Origin: an uncultured Bacteroidales bacterium
GTDB taxonomy: Bacteria; Bacteroidota; Bacteroidia; Bacteroidales; Muribaculaceae
Direction of reading: 5' to 3'
Assembly (NCBI GenBank): GCA_900542185.1
Contig: UQMZ01000009.1
Location: 29,710-93,709, forward strand
DNA length: 64,000 nt
Every line of letters starts with the position of its first letter. Position 1 is the first letter of the stretch. A program made the position numbers and the translations under genes. This document shows, piece by piece, positions 26,329 to 34,075 of the stretch. Below the pieces are notes generated by a model, which did no database searches, had not been told where the DNA came from, and saw only the letters and a program-made list of their open reading frames with translations.

Positions 26329-27348
26329 ATGACCCAGGATAATTCATTAAAGAAAGTGCTGATAGTGGGAGCCGGCGGTTTTGTCGGTGGCTTTCTGGTC
26401 TCCGTGGCGCTGCGCTGCGGATACCAGGTATGGGCCGGCGTACGAAAATCCACGTCACGTCAGTATCTAAGCGACATCGACATCAAGTTCGCGGTGTTCG
26501 ACTACGACAAGCCGGAAACACTCGATGAGTCATTGCGTCAGGCCATGCCCGAAGGTAAGTGGGACTATATAGTCTATAACCTCGGCGCCACCAAGGTGAA
26601 GACCTACGCCGATTTCTCGCGCATCAACTACACGTACCTGCGCGACTTCACCAACGCACTGAAGCGCACCGGCATGGTGCCCGACAAATTTCTGTACATG
26701 AGCAGTCTGTCGGCCATGGGCAAGGGCGACGAGAAGCATTACACCCCGTTCAACGAGGATATGATTCCACGTCCCGACACTCGTTACGGCGCCTCCAAGC
26801 TCAAGGCCGAGATATGGCTGCAGTCCGAAGGGCTGCCCTACATCATATTCCGACCTACTGGAATATACGGCCCCCGCGACATGGATTATTACCTGATGTT
26901 CAAGTCGCTGGCCAAGGGATTCGATTTCTCGGTAGGCTACAGGCGCCAGCTCCTGACATTCATATATGTCGAGGACCTGGCACGCGCCGTGTTCATGGCG
27001 CTGGAGAACGCCCCGACGGAATCTGTCTACGACATCTCGGAGCCGCGCGCATACTCGCAGAAGGAATTCCGGCACATCGCCATGCGCGAGATGGGCAAGC
27101 GGTTCGTGATGCCGATGCGTATGCCGCTGTGGGCCGTGCGCGCCGTCTGCGCCGTGGCCGAGAAGATCGGCGTGGCGCGCAACAAGCCCTCTACGTTGAA
27201 CAGCGACAAATACCGTATAATGAAGCAACGCAACTGGACCGTATCGACCGACAAGGCCACGCGCGAGTTCGGCTTCACGGCCACCACCTCGTTACAGGAG
27301 GGAGTGGCCAAGGCACTGGACTGGTATAAACAGCAGCAATGGCTTTGA
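26329..27348 (+). CDS. NAD(P)-dependent epimerase/dehydratase (extended SDR)
   Basis: The frame can begin at a TTG at 26314 overlapping the previous stop, but the ATG at 26329 (MTQDNSLKKVLIVGAGGF) is preferred. The 339-residue protein has the Rossmann GAGGFVGG loop, a YMSSLSAMG strand with catalytic Ser, and the Y-x3-K pair in RYGASKLKAE; RPTGIYGPRD is typical of nucleotide-sugar or steroid-type SDRs. The exact substrate is unknown. It overlaps DUF4271 by ten bases. Confidence 0.85.
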   Translation: MTQDNSLKKVLIVGAGGFVGGFLVSVALRCGYQVWAGVRKSTSRQYLSDIDIKFAVFDYDKPETLDESLRQAMPEGKWDYIVYNLGATKVKTYADFSRINYTYLRDFTNALKRTGMVPDKFLYMSSLSAMGKGDEKHYTPFNEDMIPRPDTRYGASKLKAEIWLQSEGLPYIIFRPTGIYGPRDMDYYLMFKSLAKGFDFSVGYRRQLLTFIYVEDLARAVFMALENAPTESVYDISEPRAYSQKEFRHIAMREMGKRFVMPMRMPLWAVRAVCAVAEKIGVARNKPSTLNSDKYRIMKQRNWTVSTDKATREFGFTATTSLQEGVAKALDWYKQQQWL

Positions 27349-28142
27349 CTATGGCAGTCACACCACCCTGGTTGCCGGGCTTCGGACCCGACAGCGTACC
27401 GGCGGGGCAGACCCTCGACGGCATCGTACTGCAGCCCCCCGTGCCTATGGCCGCGCCACCACAGCCCCGGCCCGACAACCTGTCGTGGGTGTATCTGGCC
27501 ATGGCCCTGATGTTCTGTCTTGTAGCGTTCAGGCTTCACAACAACTCGCGGTGCTGGGGCGCCACCATCAACGACCTGCTCGACACGCGCGAACGCCACA
27601 ACGTGTTTGACGAGACGGCTCGCGAGACTTCCTTCCTGGTGCTCATGAACCTGTTGTGGTGTGCCTCGGCCGGAGTGTTGCTCTGGAAGTCGGTGCTAAT
27701 GCTTACTCCCGACATACCCTGGTACAGTTTTTCCATAAGTGGCGACGCGGCCCAGGGCATAGCCCTCTGCGCCGGAATGTGCGTGGCCTACAATGCCGTC
27801 ATGCTCCTGGCCTACTGGGTGGTCGGAAACGTCTTCACCGATACGGTCCAGACGGGATCCTGGGTACGCGGCGCAGCCGCGGCAAACGCTCTCGAAGCCG
27901 TGGCTTTTTTCCCCCTCGCGCTCATGGTACTGGTGTGGCCACAATGGACATCAATTCTGCTCATTTGCGCCGCTTCCGTGTTGTTTTTGGGCAAAATATT
28001 GTTCATTTTTAAAGGTTTTCGCATTTTTTTCAGCGGTTTTGCATCTTTGTTGCTTTTTTTGTACTACCTTTGCAGTTTAGAAATTGTACCGCTGCTCCTC
28101 ACATACGTTTTGACCCTCGAGGTTTGTACTATTTGGCTATGA
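27339..28142 (+). CDS. DUF4271 integral membrane protein
   Basis: 267 residues with a proline-rich N-terminus (about residues 1-45) and roughly seven hydrophobic segments from residue 48 onward. The conserved family feature is the cytoplasmic RERHNVFDETARE-like loop after the first helix. Function unknown. In Bacteroidales this family regularly precedes hemD, as here, with a four-base ATGA overlap. An AT-rich stretch at 27990-28075 within the gene contains a TAnnTTTG-like box that could serve hemD. Confidence 0.8.
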   Translation: MALTMAVTPPWLPGFGPDSVPAGQTLDGIVLQPPVPMAAPPQPRPDNLSWVYLAMALMFCLVAFRLHNNSRCWGATINDLLDTRERHNVFDETARETSFLVLMNLLWCASAGVLLWKSVLMLTPDIPWYSFSISGDAAQGIALCAGMCVAYNAVMLLAYWVVGNVFTDTVQTGSWVRGAAAANALEAVAFFPLALMVLVWPQWTSILLICAASVLFLGKILFIFKGFRIFFSGFASLLLFLYYLCSLEIVPLLLTYVLTLEVCTIWL

Positions 28143-28897
28143 AAATAAAGAAGATTCTGGTATCACAACCCCGTCCAGCCGGTGATAAATCGCCCTATTT
28201 CGACATTGCCACAAAATACGGCGTCGATGTGGTGTTCCGGCCCTTTATCAAGACCGAAGGCCTTACGGCCAAAGAATTCCGCCAGTCCAAGATCAACCTG
28301 GCCGACTATACTGCGGTCATCTTCACTTCGCGCACGGCTATCGACAACTATTTCCGCCTCTCCGAGGAATCCCGTTTCAAGGTGCCCGACACCATGAGAT
28401 ATTTCTGCACCACCGAGGCCATAGCTCTATATCTTCAGAAATATATCGTCTACCGCAAGCGCAAGATATCGTTCGGCGCCACCGGCAAGCTACGCGACGA
28501 CCAGCTGCTCGCCGCCATGGACAAGAACAAGAAGGAGAAGTTCCTGTTCCCCGTGGCCGACGTGCACAACGAGGATTCCTCCATACTGGAGGACCACAAG
28601 CTGGACGTCACCAAGACCGTGATGTTCCGCACCGTGAGCAACGACTTCCAGCCCGGCGAGGACACAGACTATGACCTGATGATCTTCTTCTCGCCCAACG
28701 GTATCGACGCACTGAAGAAGAACTTCCCCGACTTCGACCAGAAGAAGGACCATATAGCCATCGGCGGTTTCGGCCCCAAGACCATCCAGGCCATAGAGGA
28801 CGCCGGCCTGAAGGCTGACATCGCAGCCCCGTCGGCCGAACACCGTTCGATGCCCGATGCTCTCGCGGCTTTCCTTGAAAGTCAGAAAGAGGGCTGA
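28139..28897 (+). CDS. hemD: Uroporphyrinogen-III synthase family protein
   Basis: Start taken at the ATG at 28139, overlapping the DUF4271 stop; the 252-residue protein begins MKIKKILVSQPRP. It shows the two-lobed HemD pattern: ILVSQPRPAGDKSPYFDIA at the start of lobe one, VIFTSRTAIDNYF near residue 60, and MIFFSPNGIDALKKNFP near residue 180. HemD closes the tetrapyrrole ring. Family sequences are poorly conserved, so the assignment rests on these blocks and the DUF4271 neighbour. No other haem-synthesis gene is present. Confidence 0.82.
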   Translation: MKIKKILVSQPRPAGDKSPYFDIATKYGVDVVFRPFIKTEGLTAKEFRQSKINLADYTAVIFTSRTAIDNYFRLSEESRFKVPDTMRYFCTTEAIALYLQKYIVYRKRKISFGATGKLRDDQLLAAMDKNKKEKFLFPVADVHNEDSSILEDHKLDVTKTVMFRTVSNDFQPGEDTDYDLMIFFSPNGIDALKKNFPDFDQKKDHIAIGGFGPKTIQAIEDAGLKADIAAPSAEHRSMPDALAAFLESQKEG

Positions 28898-28911
28898 TAC
28901 TTTACGCTGTC

Positions 28912-31900
28912 ATGAAACAGGTGGACGATACCATGTTGGGAAAGCTGTATCTCAAAGATACGGCTTTTCAGACTTTAATGCAGAAACGCATCTTCAATGT
29001 CCTGCTTGTGGCCACGCCTTACGATGCCTTCGGGCTGGAGGAGGACGGCCGAATCGAGGAGCAGGTATATAACGAGTATGTGTCGCTCAACCTGTCGTCG
29101 CCGCCCCGTTTCACAGTCGTGGCCAATTACGACGAGGCGAAGCGGGAACTCGCCGACAAGCCCTATGACATGATTATAGCCATGCCTGGCGTGGACATCA
29201 GCGAGACGTTCCGCGAGGCCGTCACCATCGACGAGCAATACCCCGACATACCTTTCGTGGTGCTTACCCCCTTCAGCAAGGAGGTGCGCCGGCGCATAGC
29301 CAACGAGGACCTGCGCGGAGTGGACTATGTGTTCTCCTGGCTGGGCAACGTCGACCTGATCCTGGCCATCATCAAGCTGATAGAGGACAAGATGAACGCC
29401 GAGCACGACATCCTCGAAGTCGGCGTACAGGCCATTCTCCTGGTCGAGGACTCCATCCGTTTCTACAGCTCGATACTGCCGTATCTGTTCAAGTTCCTGC
29501 TGATACAGAGCAAGGAGAACAGCACCGAGGCCCTGAACAGCCACGAGGCGTCGCTGCGTATGCGCGGCCGCAGCAAGGTGCTGCTGGCCCGCGACTACGA
29601 AGAGGCTTCGGCTCTGATCGAGAAATACGGCGACCATATCCTGGGACTCGTCACCGACGCCAGGTTTCCCGTCGACGGCGAGAAGGATCCGCACGCCGGC
29701 ATGAAGCTGGCCGAATTCCTGCACAGCCGCAATCCGTACGTACCGGTCATAATGGAGAGCCAGGAGGCCGAAAACCGAAAGGAGGCCGAGGACGCCGGAT
29801 ATACCTTCCTTGACAAGAACAGCAAGACGCTGCCGCAGAAACTGCGGCAGGCGGTTCTCGCCGACTTCGGGTTCGGCGACTTCATAGTACGATACAAGGG
29901 GGAAGGACGCGAGATGATGCGCATCCGCAACCTCAAGGACTTGCAGAACGGAATCTTCGAGATTCCCTCCGACCTCCTGCTGTACTACTGCCAGCAGAAT
30001 TTCATCAGCCGCTGGCTCTACTCCCGTGCCCTCTTCCCGATAGCCGAGGTGCTCAAGACTCATGTCTTCTCCGACATCGAGGATGAGCCGATGGTACGCA
30101 AGCTTGTGTTCGAGTGCATAGTGCGCTACCGCCGTATGAAGAACCGCGGCGTCGTGGCGGAATTCGACCGCAACAATTACGACGACTACAGCAACTTCGC
30201 CCGCATCGGCCAGGGATCCATGGGAGGCAAAGGGCGTGGACTCGCCTTCATCGACCAGATAATAAAGCGGCATCCCGAGTGCGACAGCTTCGACGGCGTT
30301 CAGATCACCATCCCGCACACGCTGGTGGTATGCACCGGCATCTTCGACGAGTTCATGGAGAGCAACGCGCTGTATGACACGGCTCTGTCCGACGCCTCGG
30401 ACCAGGAGATTCTTGAAGCGTTCATGAAGGCGTCGCTGCCCGAATCGATTAAGGCGGACTTAGGGGCGTTCTTCGACGTGGTGCACCGGCCCATCGCGGT
30501 GCGCAGTTCGTCGCTGCTCGAGGATTCCCATTACCAGCCTTTCGCCGGCATCTATTCCACCTACATGATTCCCTATCTGGAGGATACAGAGGCGCGGCTC
30601 AACATGCTCTGTTCTGCCGTCAAGGCGGTGTACGCCTCGGTGTTCTATGCCGACAGCAAGGCTTACATGAACGCCACAAGCAACGTCATAGACCAGGAGA
30701 AGATGGCCGTAATACTGCAGGAAGTGGCCGGCAACGACCATGACGGCTTCTATTACCCCAGTTTCTCGGGTGTGGGACGCAGCCTGAACTATTACCCCGT
30801 CGGCGCCGAGAAGAGCGAGGAGGGCGTGGTGGAACTGGCCGCGGGACTGGGCGAATACATCGTGGAAGGTGGCAAGGCCCTGCGCGTGTCGCCGGCACAT
30901 CCCGACCATGTCATGGCCACGTCAACACTCGAGAACGCTCTGCGCGACACCCAGACTTTCCTCTACGGGCTGCATCCGGGACAGGTAAACCCCTCTGACT
31001 TCACCACCGACAACAATTTCAACATATCGAAAATAGCCGTCAACGACGCCTTCAAGGCCGGCGCCCTCAAGTATATGGTGTCCACCTACGATTTTCATGA
31101 CGGATACCTGCGCGACACCGACCGTGGTCCCGGACGCAAGGTACTGACGTTCGCCAACATACTGAAACACGACAAGTTTCCCCTGGCTCCCATCTGTTCG
31201 TTCATGCTCAGCACCGGAGCCTACGAGATGGGCCGCCCGGTGGAGATAGAGTTCGCCGGCAACATCAACCCGACGCCCGACCGTCAGGGACGTATCGGCA
31301 CCGTCTACTGGCTGCAGATCCGCCCCATCGTCGACCGCAAGGAGATGCTGGACAATTCAATCATATCCGTTCCCGACGAGAAGCTGTTGCTCCGCAGCGA
31401 CGCTGCCTTGGGCCACGGCATCATGGACAATGTGAAGCATCTGGTGTATGTCAAGCAGTCTGCGTTCAATTCCCTGCGTACCAACGACATCGCGGGCGAA
31501 GTGGCAGCTATCAACAAGGAACTGTCCGACCGCGACCTGCCTTACATCCTGATCGGGCCGGGACGCTGGGGCACTTCCGACCCGTCATTAGGCATCCCGG
31601 TGAAGTGGCCGCAGATAGCGGGCGCACGCCTCATCGTGGAATGCGCCCTCCCCTCCTTCCGCATCGAGCCGAGCCAGGGCACGCACTTCTTCCAGAACCT
31701 GACGTCATTCGGCACCGGATACTTCACCATCGACCCGGCGGCCGGCAACGGATACATCGACATGGAGGCATTCGACAGTATGCCGGCCGTACACGAATCG
31801 GAATATCTGCGCGTAGTGGAGTTCCCGACCCCGCTCACCATAGCCATCAACGGTCTGAAATCCAAAGGCGTGGTCCGCAAACCGGAATCGACGGATGCGG

Positions 31901-31917
31901 TTCAAAACCAGGAATGA
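28912..31917 (+). CDS. Double-receiver protein with PEP-synthase-like ATP-binding domain
   Basis: 1001 residues. Residues about 28-160 look like a degenerate response-regulator receiver. Residues about 172-320 are a second receiver with acidic pair E179-D180 (LLVEDS), phospho-acceptor Asp249 (LVTDARFP) and Lys302 (FLDKNS) all in place. From about residue 420 there is a PEP/pyruvate-binding ATP-grasp domain (GQGSMGGKGRGLAFI, then IAVRSSSLLEDSHYQPFAGIY). The phospho-histidine swivel domain and PEP-binding barrel of true PEP synthase are not recognised; the C-terminus is a family-specific region with IGPGRWGTSDPSLG. So it is unlikely to be a normal PEP synthase, more likely a phospho-regulated ATP-dependent enzyme of unknown reaction. 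Fourteen bases follow hemD. Confidence 0.82.
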   Translation: MKQVDDTMLGKLYLKDTAFQTLMQKRIFNVLLVATPYDAFGLEEDGRIEEQVYNEYVSLNLSSPPRFTVVANYDEAKRELADKPYDMIIAMPGVDISETFREAVTIDEQYPDIPFVVLTPFSKEVRRRIANEDLRGVDYVFSWLGNVDLILAIIKLIEDKMNAEHDILEVGVQAILLVEDSIRFYSSILPYLFKFLLIQSKENSTEALNSHEASLRMRGRSKVLLARDYEEASALIEKYGDHILGLVTDARFPVDGEKDPHAGMKLAEFLHSRNPYVPVIMESQEAENRKEAEDAGYTFLDKNSKTLPQKLRQAVLADFGFGDFIVRYKGEGREMMRIRNLKDLQNGIFEIPSDLLLYYCQQNFISRWLYSRALFPIAEVLKTHVFSDIEDEPMVRKLVFECIVRYRRMKNRGVVAEFDRNNYDDYSNFARIGQGSMGGKGRGLAFIDQIIKRHPECDSFDGVQITIPHTLVVCTGIFDEFMESNALYDTALSDASDQEILEAFMKASLPESIKADLGAFFDVVHRPIAVRSSSLLEDSHYQPFAGIYSTYMIPYLEDTEARLNMLCSAVKAVYASVFYADSKAYMNATSNVIDQEKMAVILQEVAGNDHDGFYYPSFSGVGRSLNYYPVGAEKSEEGVVELAAGLGEYIVEGGKALRVSPAHPDHVMATSTLENALRDTQTFLYGLHPGQVNPSDFTTDNNFNISKIAVNDAFKAGALKYMVSTYDFHDGYLRDTDRGPGRKVLTFANILKHDKFPLAPICSFMLSTGAYEMGRPVEIEFAGNINPTPDRQGRIGTVYWLQIRPIVDRKEMLDNSIISVPDEKLLLRSDAALGHGIMDNVKHLVYVKQSAFNSLRTNDIAGEVAAINKELSDRDLPYILIGPGRWGTSDPSLGIPVKWPQIAGARLIVECALPSFRIEPSQGTHFFQNLTSFGTGYFTIDPAAGNGYIDMEAFDSMPAVHESEYLRVVEFPTPLTIAINGLKSKGVVRKPESTDAVQNQE

Positions 31918-31921
31918 CATC

Positions 31922-33154
31922 ATGAAAGCCAAATTAATCAGCAAGCGTTACGCGTTGCCGTTCGCCCTCATCACCACGCTCTTCTTCCTGTGGGGATTCG
32001 CGCGCGCAATCCTTGACGTCCTCAACAAGCATTTCCAGTCGGAACTATCCATCTCCATCACCCAGTCCACCATGATCCAGACGGTGACTTACTTAGGCTA
32101 CTTCCTGATGGCGATTCCGGCGGGCATGATGATAACTCGCCGTGGCTACCGCCGGGGTGTGGTTACCGGCCTGATATGCTTCGGAGTGGGTGCGCTGATG
32201 TTCATACCCGGCGCGGCCATTATGTCGTTCCCGCTGTTTTTGACGGCTCTGTTCATCATCGGATGCGGCCTGGCGATGCTGGAGACGGCGGCCAACCCTT
32301 ACGCGGCCGAACTCGGAGCCAAGGAGACGGCGGCCAGCCGTCTGAACCTGGCGCAGTCGTTCAACGGCCTGGGCTGCATCGTGGCCCCGGCTCTCGTGGG
32401 CGGATTCCTCTTTTCCGATCCCGATTCAAGCGTGGCCACTCCATACACCATCCTCGGCATTGTGGTGCTGGTGGCCGCTGTATGCTTCTCACGCGCGGAC
32501 CTGCCCGAAATCAAGACTGACGATGCTTCGGCCTCCACATCGGGAGCTTCGCGCACGTTAGGTCAGTCGGTGCGCGCGCTCTGGAGCCGACCCCGGTTCC
32601 GCCTCGGAATCCTCGCGCTGTTCTGCTACGAGATTGCCGAAATATCCATCAACTCCCTGTTCATCAACTATGCCACCTACGACGGATGGCTTACCCCCGC
32701 CGTGGCCGCGCGGATACTGTCATTCGGTGCCCTTGCACTCTTTATGGCGGCGCGTGTGATAGGGAGCTTCGTCATGAGCAAAATCGCGGCCGAAAAGGTA
32801 CTGTTGTTCTGCGCCGTAATGACTGTATTAGGCGCTTGCACGGTGGCCATGGACCTCGGGGCCGTCTCCAAGGCGGCGGTGTTCGTATGCTATGCCTTCG
32901 AGGCCATTATGTTCCCCACCATCTTTGCCATCACCATCGCCGAGGCCGGCGATGACGTAAAGATTGCCTCGTCGTTCTGCATGATGACTCCCATAGGAGG
33001 CGCCGTCGGCACTTTCCTTATGGGTATCGTGGCCGACACGGCATCTATCTCTTCCTCGTTCCTTATTCCCGCGGCCGGGTATGCATTCGTGCTGATTTAC
33101 GCCGCCCGCGAGTGCATGGCAAAACCGGCCAAGACCCGTTTAGTTTCAGAATAA
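31922..33154 (+). CDS. Sugar MFS transporter, FucP/GluP-like
   Basis: The ATG at 31922 is used (frame open from 31895); 410 residues begin MKAKLISKRYALPFALIT. Twelve membrane segments are apparent, with family marks FFLWGFARAILDVLNKHFQ in helix 1, the YLGYFLMAIPAGMM helix and LNLAQSFNGLG after helix 5. FucP-like proteins import fucose, glucose, galactose or similar sugars with protons. The kinase gene starts three bases later, suggesting import followed by phosphorylation of the same sugar; identity of the sugar is not evident. Confidence 0.9.
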   Translation: MKAKLISKRYALPFALITTLFFLWGFARAILDVLNKHFQSELSISITQSTMIQTVTYLGYFLMAIPAGMMITRRGYRRGVVTGLICFGVGALMFIPGAAIMSFPLFLTALFIIGCGLAMLETAANPYAAELGAKETAASRLNLAQSFNGLGCIVAPALVGGFLFSDPDSSVATPYTILGIVVLVAAVCFSRADLPEIKTDDASASTSGASRTLGQSVRALWSRPRFRLGILALFCYEIAEISINSLFINYATYDGWLTPAVAARILSFGALALFMAARVIGSFVMSKIAAEKVLLFCAVMTVLGACTVAMDLGAVSKAAVFVCYAFEAIMFPTIFAITIAEAGDDVKIASSFCMMTPIGGAVGTFLMGIVADTASISSSFLIPAAGYAFVLIYAARECMAKPAKTRLVSE

Positions 33155-33157
33155 ATC

Positions 33158-34075
33158 ATGTCTTCAAACGAATCCAACATACATCTTTTTCCCGCCACGC
33201 TCTGCTGTCTGGGTCATATCACCCATGACAAGATAATCACGCCGAAGTTCACGGCGCACATGCCGGGCGGAACGGCCTACTATTTCGCCAAGGCGCTGCG
33301 CAGCTTCGACCATAACGGTTTCCGGCTGATCACATCCGTAGGTCCGGACGACGAGTATATGGTTGATGAGCTGCGTACCGACGGCCTGGACGTGATGCTG
33401 ATTCCAAGCCGGAGGTCGGTGTATTTCGAGAACAAGTATGGCGAGGATGTGAACCACCGCACCCAGCGCGTACTGGCCAAGGCCGACCCGTTCCTGTCAG
33501 AAAATTTAAAGGATGTGCGTGCCGATGTCTACCACCTCGGCACCCTGCTGGCCGACGATTTCAGCCTGGACGTGATTAAATATCTGTCGCAGCGAGGTCG
33601 TGTGTCGGTCGACGTGCAGGGCTATCTGCGCGAGGTGCGGGGCGAGAACGTGGTGCACGTGGATTATGCCGACAAACTTGAGGCTCTGCCTTACATCGAC
33701 ATTCTCAAAGCCAACGAGACTGAAATGGAGGTGCTCACTGGTCTGTCCGATCCGCATGAGGCCGCACGACAGTTAGCCGAATGGGGCGTGAAGGAAGTGT
33801 TGCTGACCTTAGGCGACCGCGGCTCGCTCATCTATGCAGAAGGCACGTTCCACGAAATTCCGGCTTATCTTCCCACCGAGGTTATCGACGCCACAGGTTG
33901 CGGCGACACATATATGGCCGGATACCTCTATATGAGGCAGAAAGGCGCGTCCTACCGTGAGGCTGGCAGTTTCGCCGCCGCCATGTGTACCATCAAATTA
34001 GCGGCCAAAGGGCCGTTCAACGGCACAATCGACGATGTCCGCCGGGTCATTCAAACAGCAGAGTCCCGCCGTTAA
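33158..34075 (+). CDS. PfkB-family carbohydrate kinase
   Basis: 305 residues, ribokinase fold: N-terminal GHITHDK and GGTAYYFAKALRSF (substrate lid), and the C-terminal DATGCGDTYMAGYLY, with the catalytic Asp in GCGD where most relatives have GAGD. Substrate unknown; a sugar or nucleoside. It pairs with the transporter upstream. Its last 29 bases overlap the end of the convergent GH92 gene. Confidence 0.88.
   Translation: MSSNESNIHLFPATLCCLGHITHDKIITPKFTAHMPGGTAYYFAKALRSFDHNGFRLITSVGPDDEYMVDELRTDGLDVMLIPSRRSVYFENKYGEDVNHRTQRVLAKADPFLSENLKDVRADVYHLGTLLADDFSLDVIKYLSQRGRVSVDVQGYLREVRGENVVHVDYADKLEALPYIDILKANETEMEVLTGLSDPHEAARQLAEWGVKEVLLTLGDRGSLIYAEGTFHEIPAYLPTEVIDATGCGDTYMAGYLYMRQKGASYREAGSFAAAMCTIKLAAKGPFNGTIDDVRRVIQTAESRR

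Noticed and set aside
28912..31917. Calling this gene ppsA (PEP synthase)
   Set aside because: Only the ATP-binding domain is shared; the phospho-His and PEP-binding domains are not seen and receivers occupy the N-terminus.
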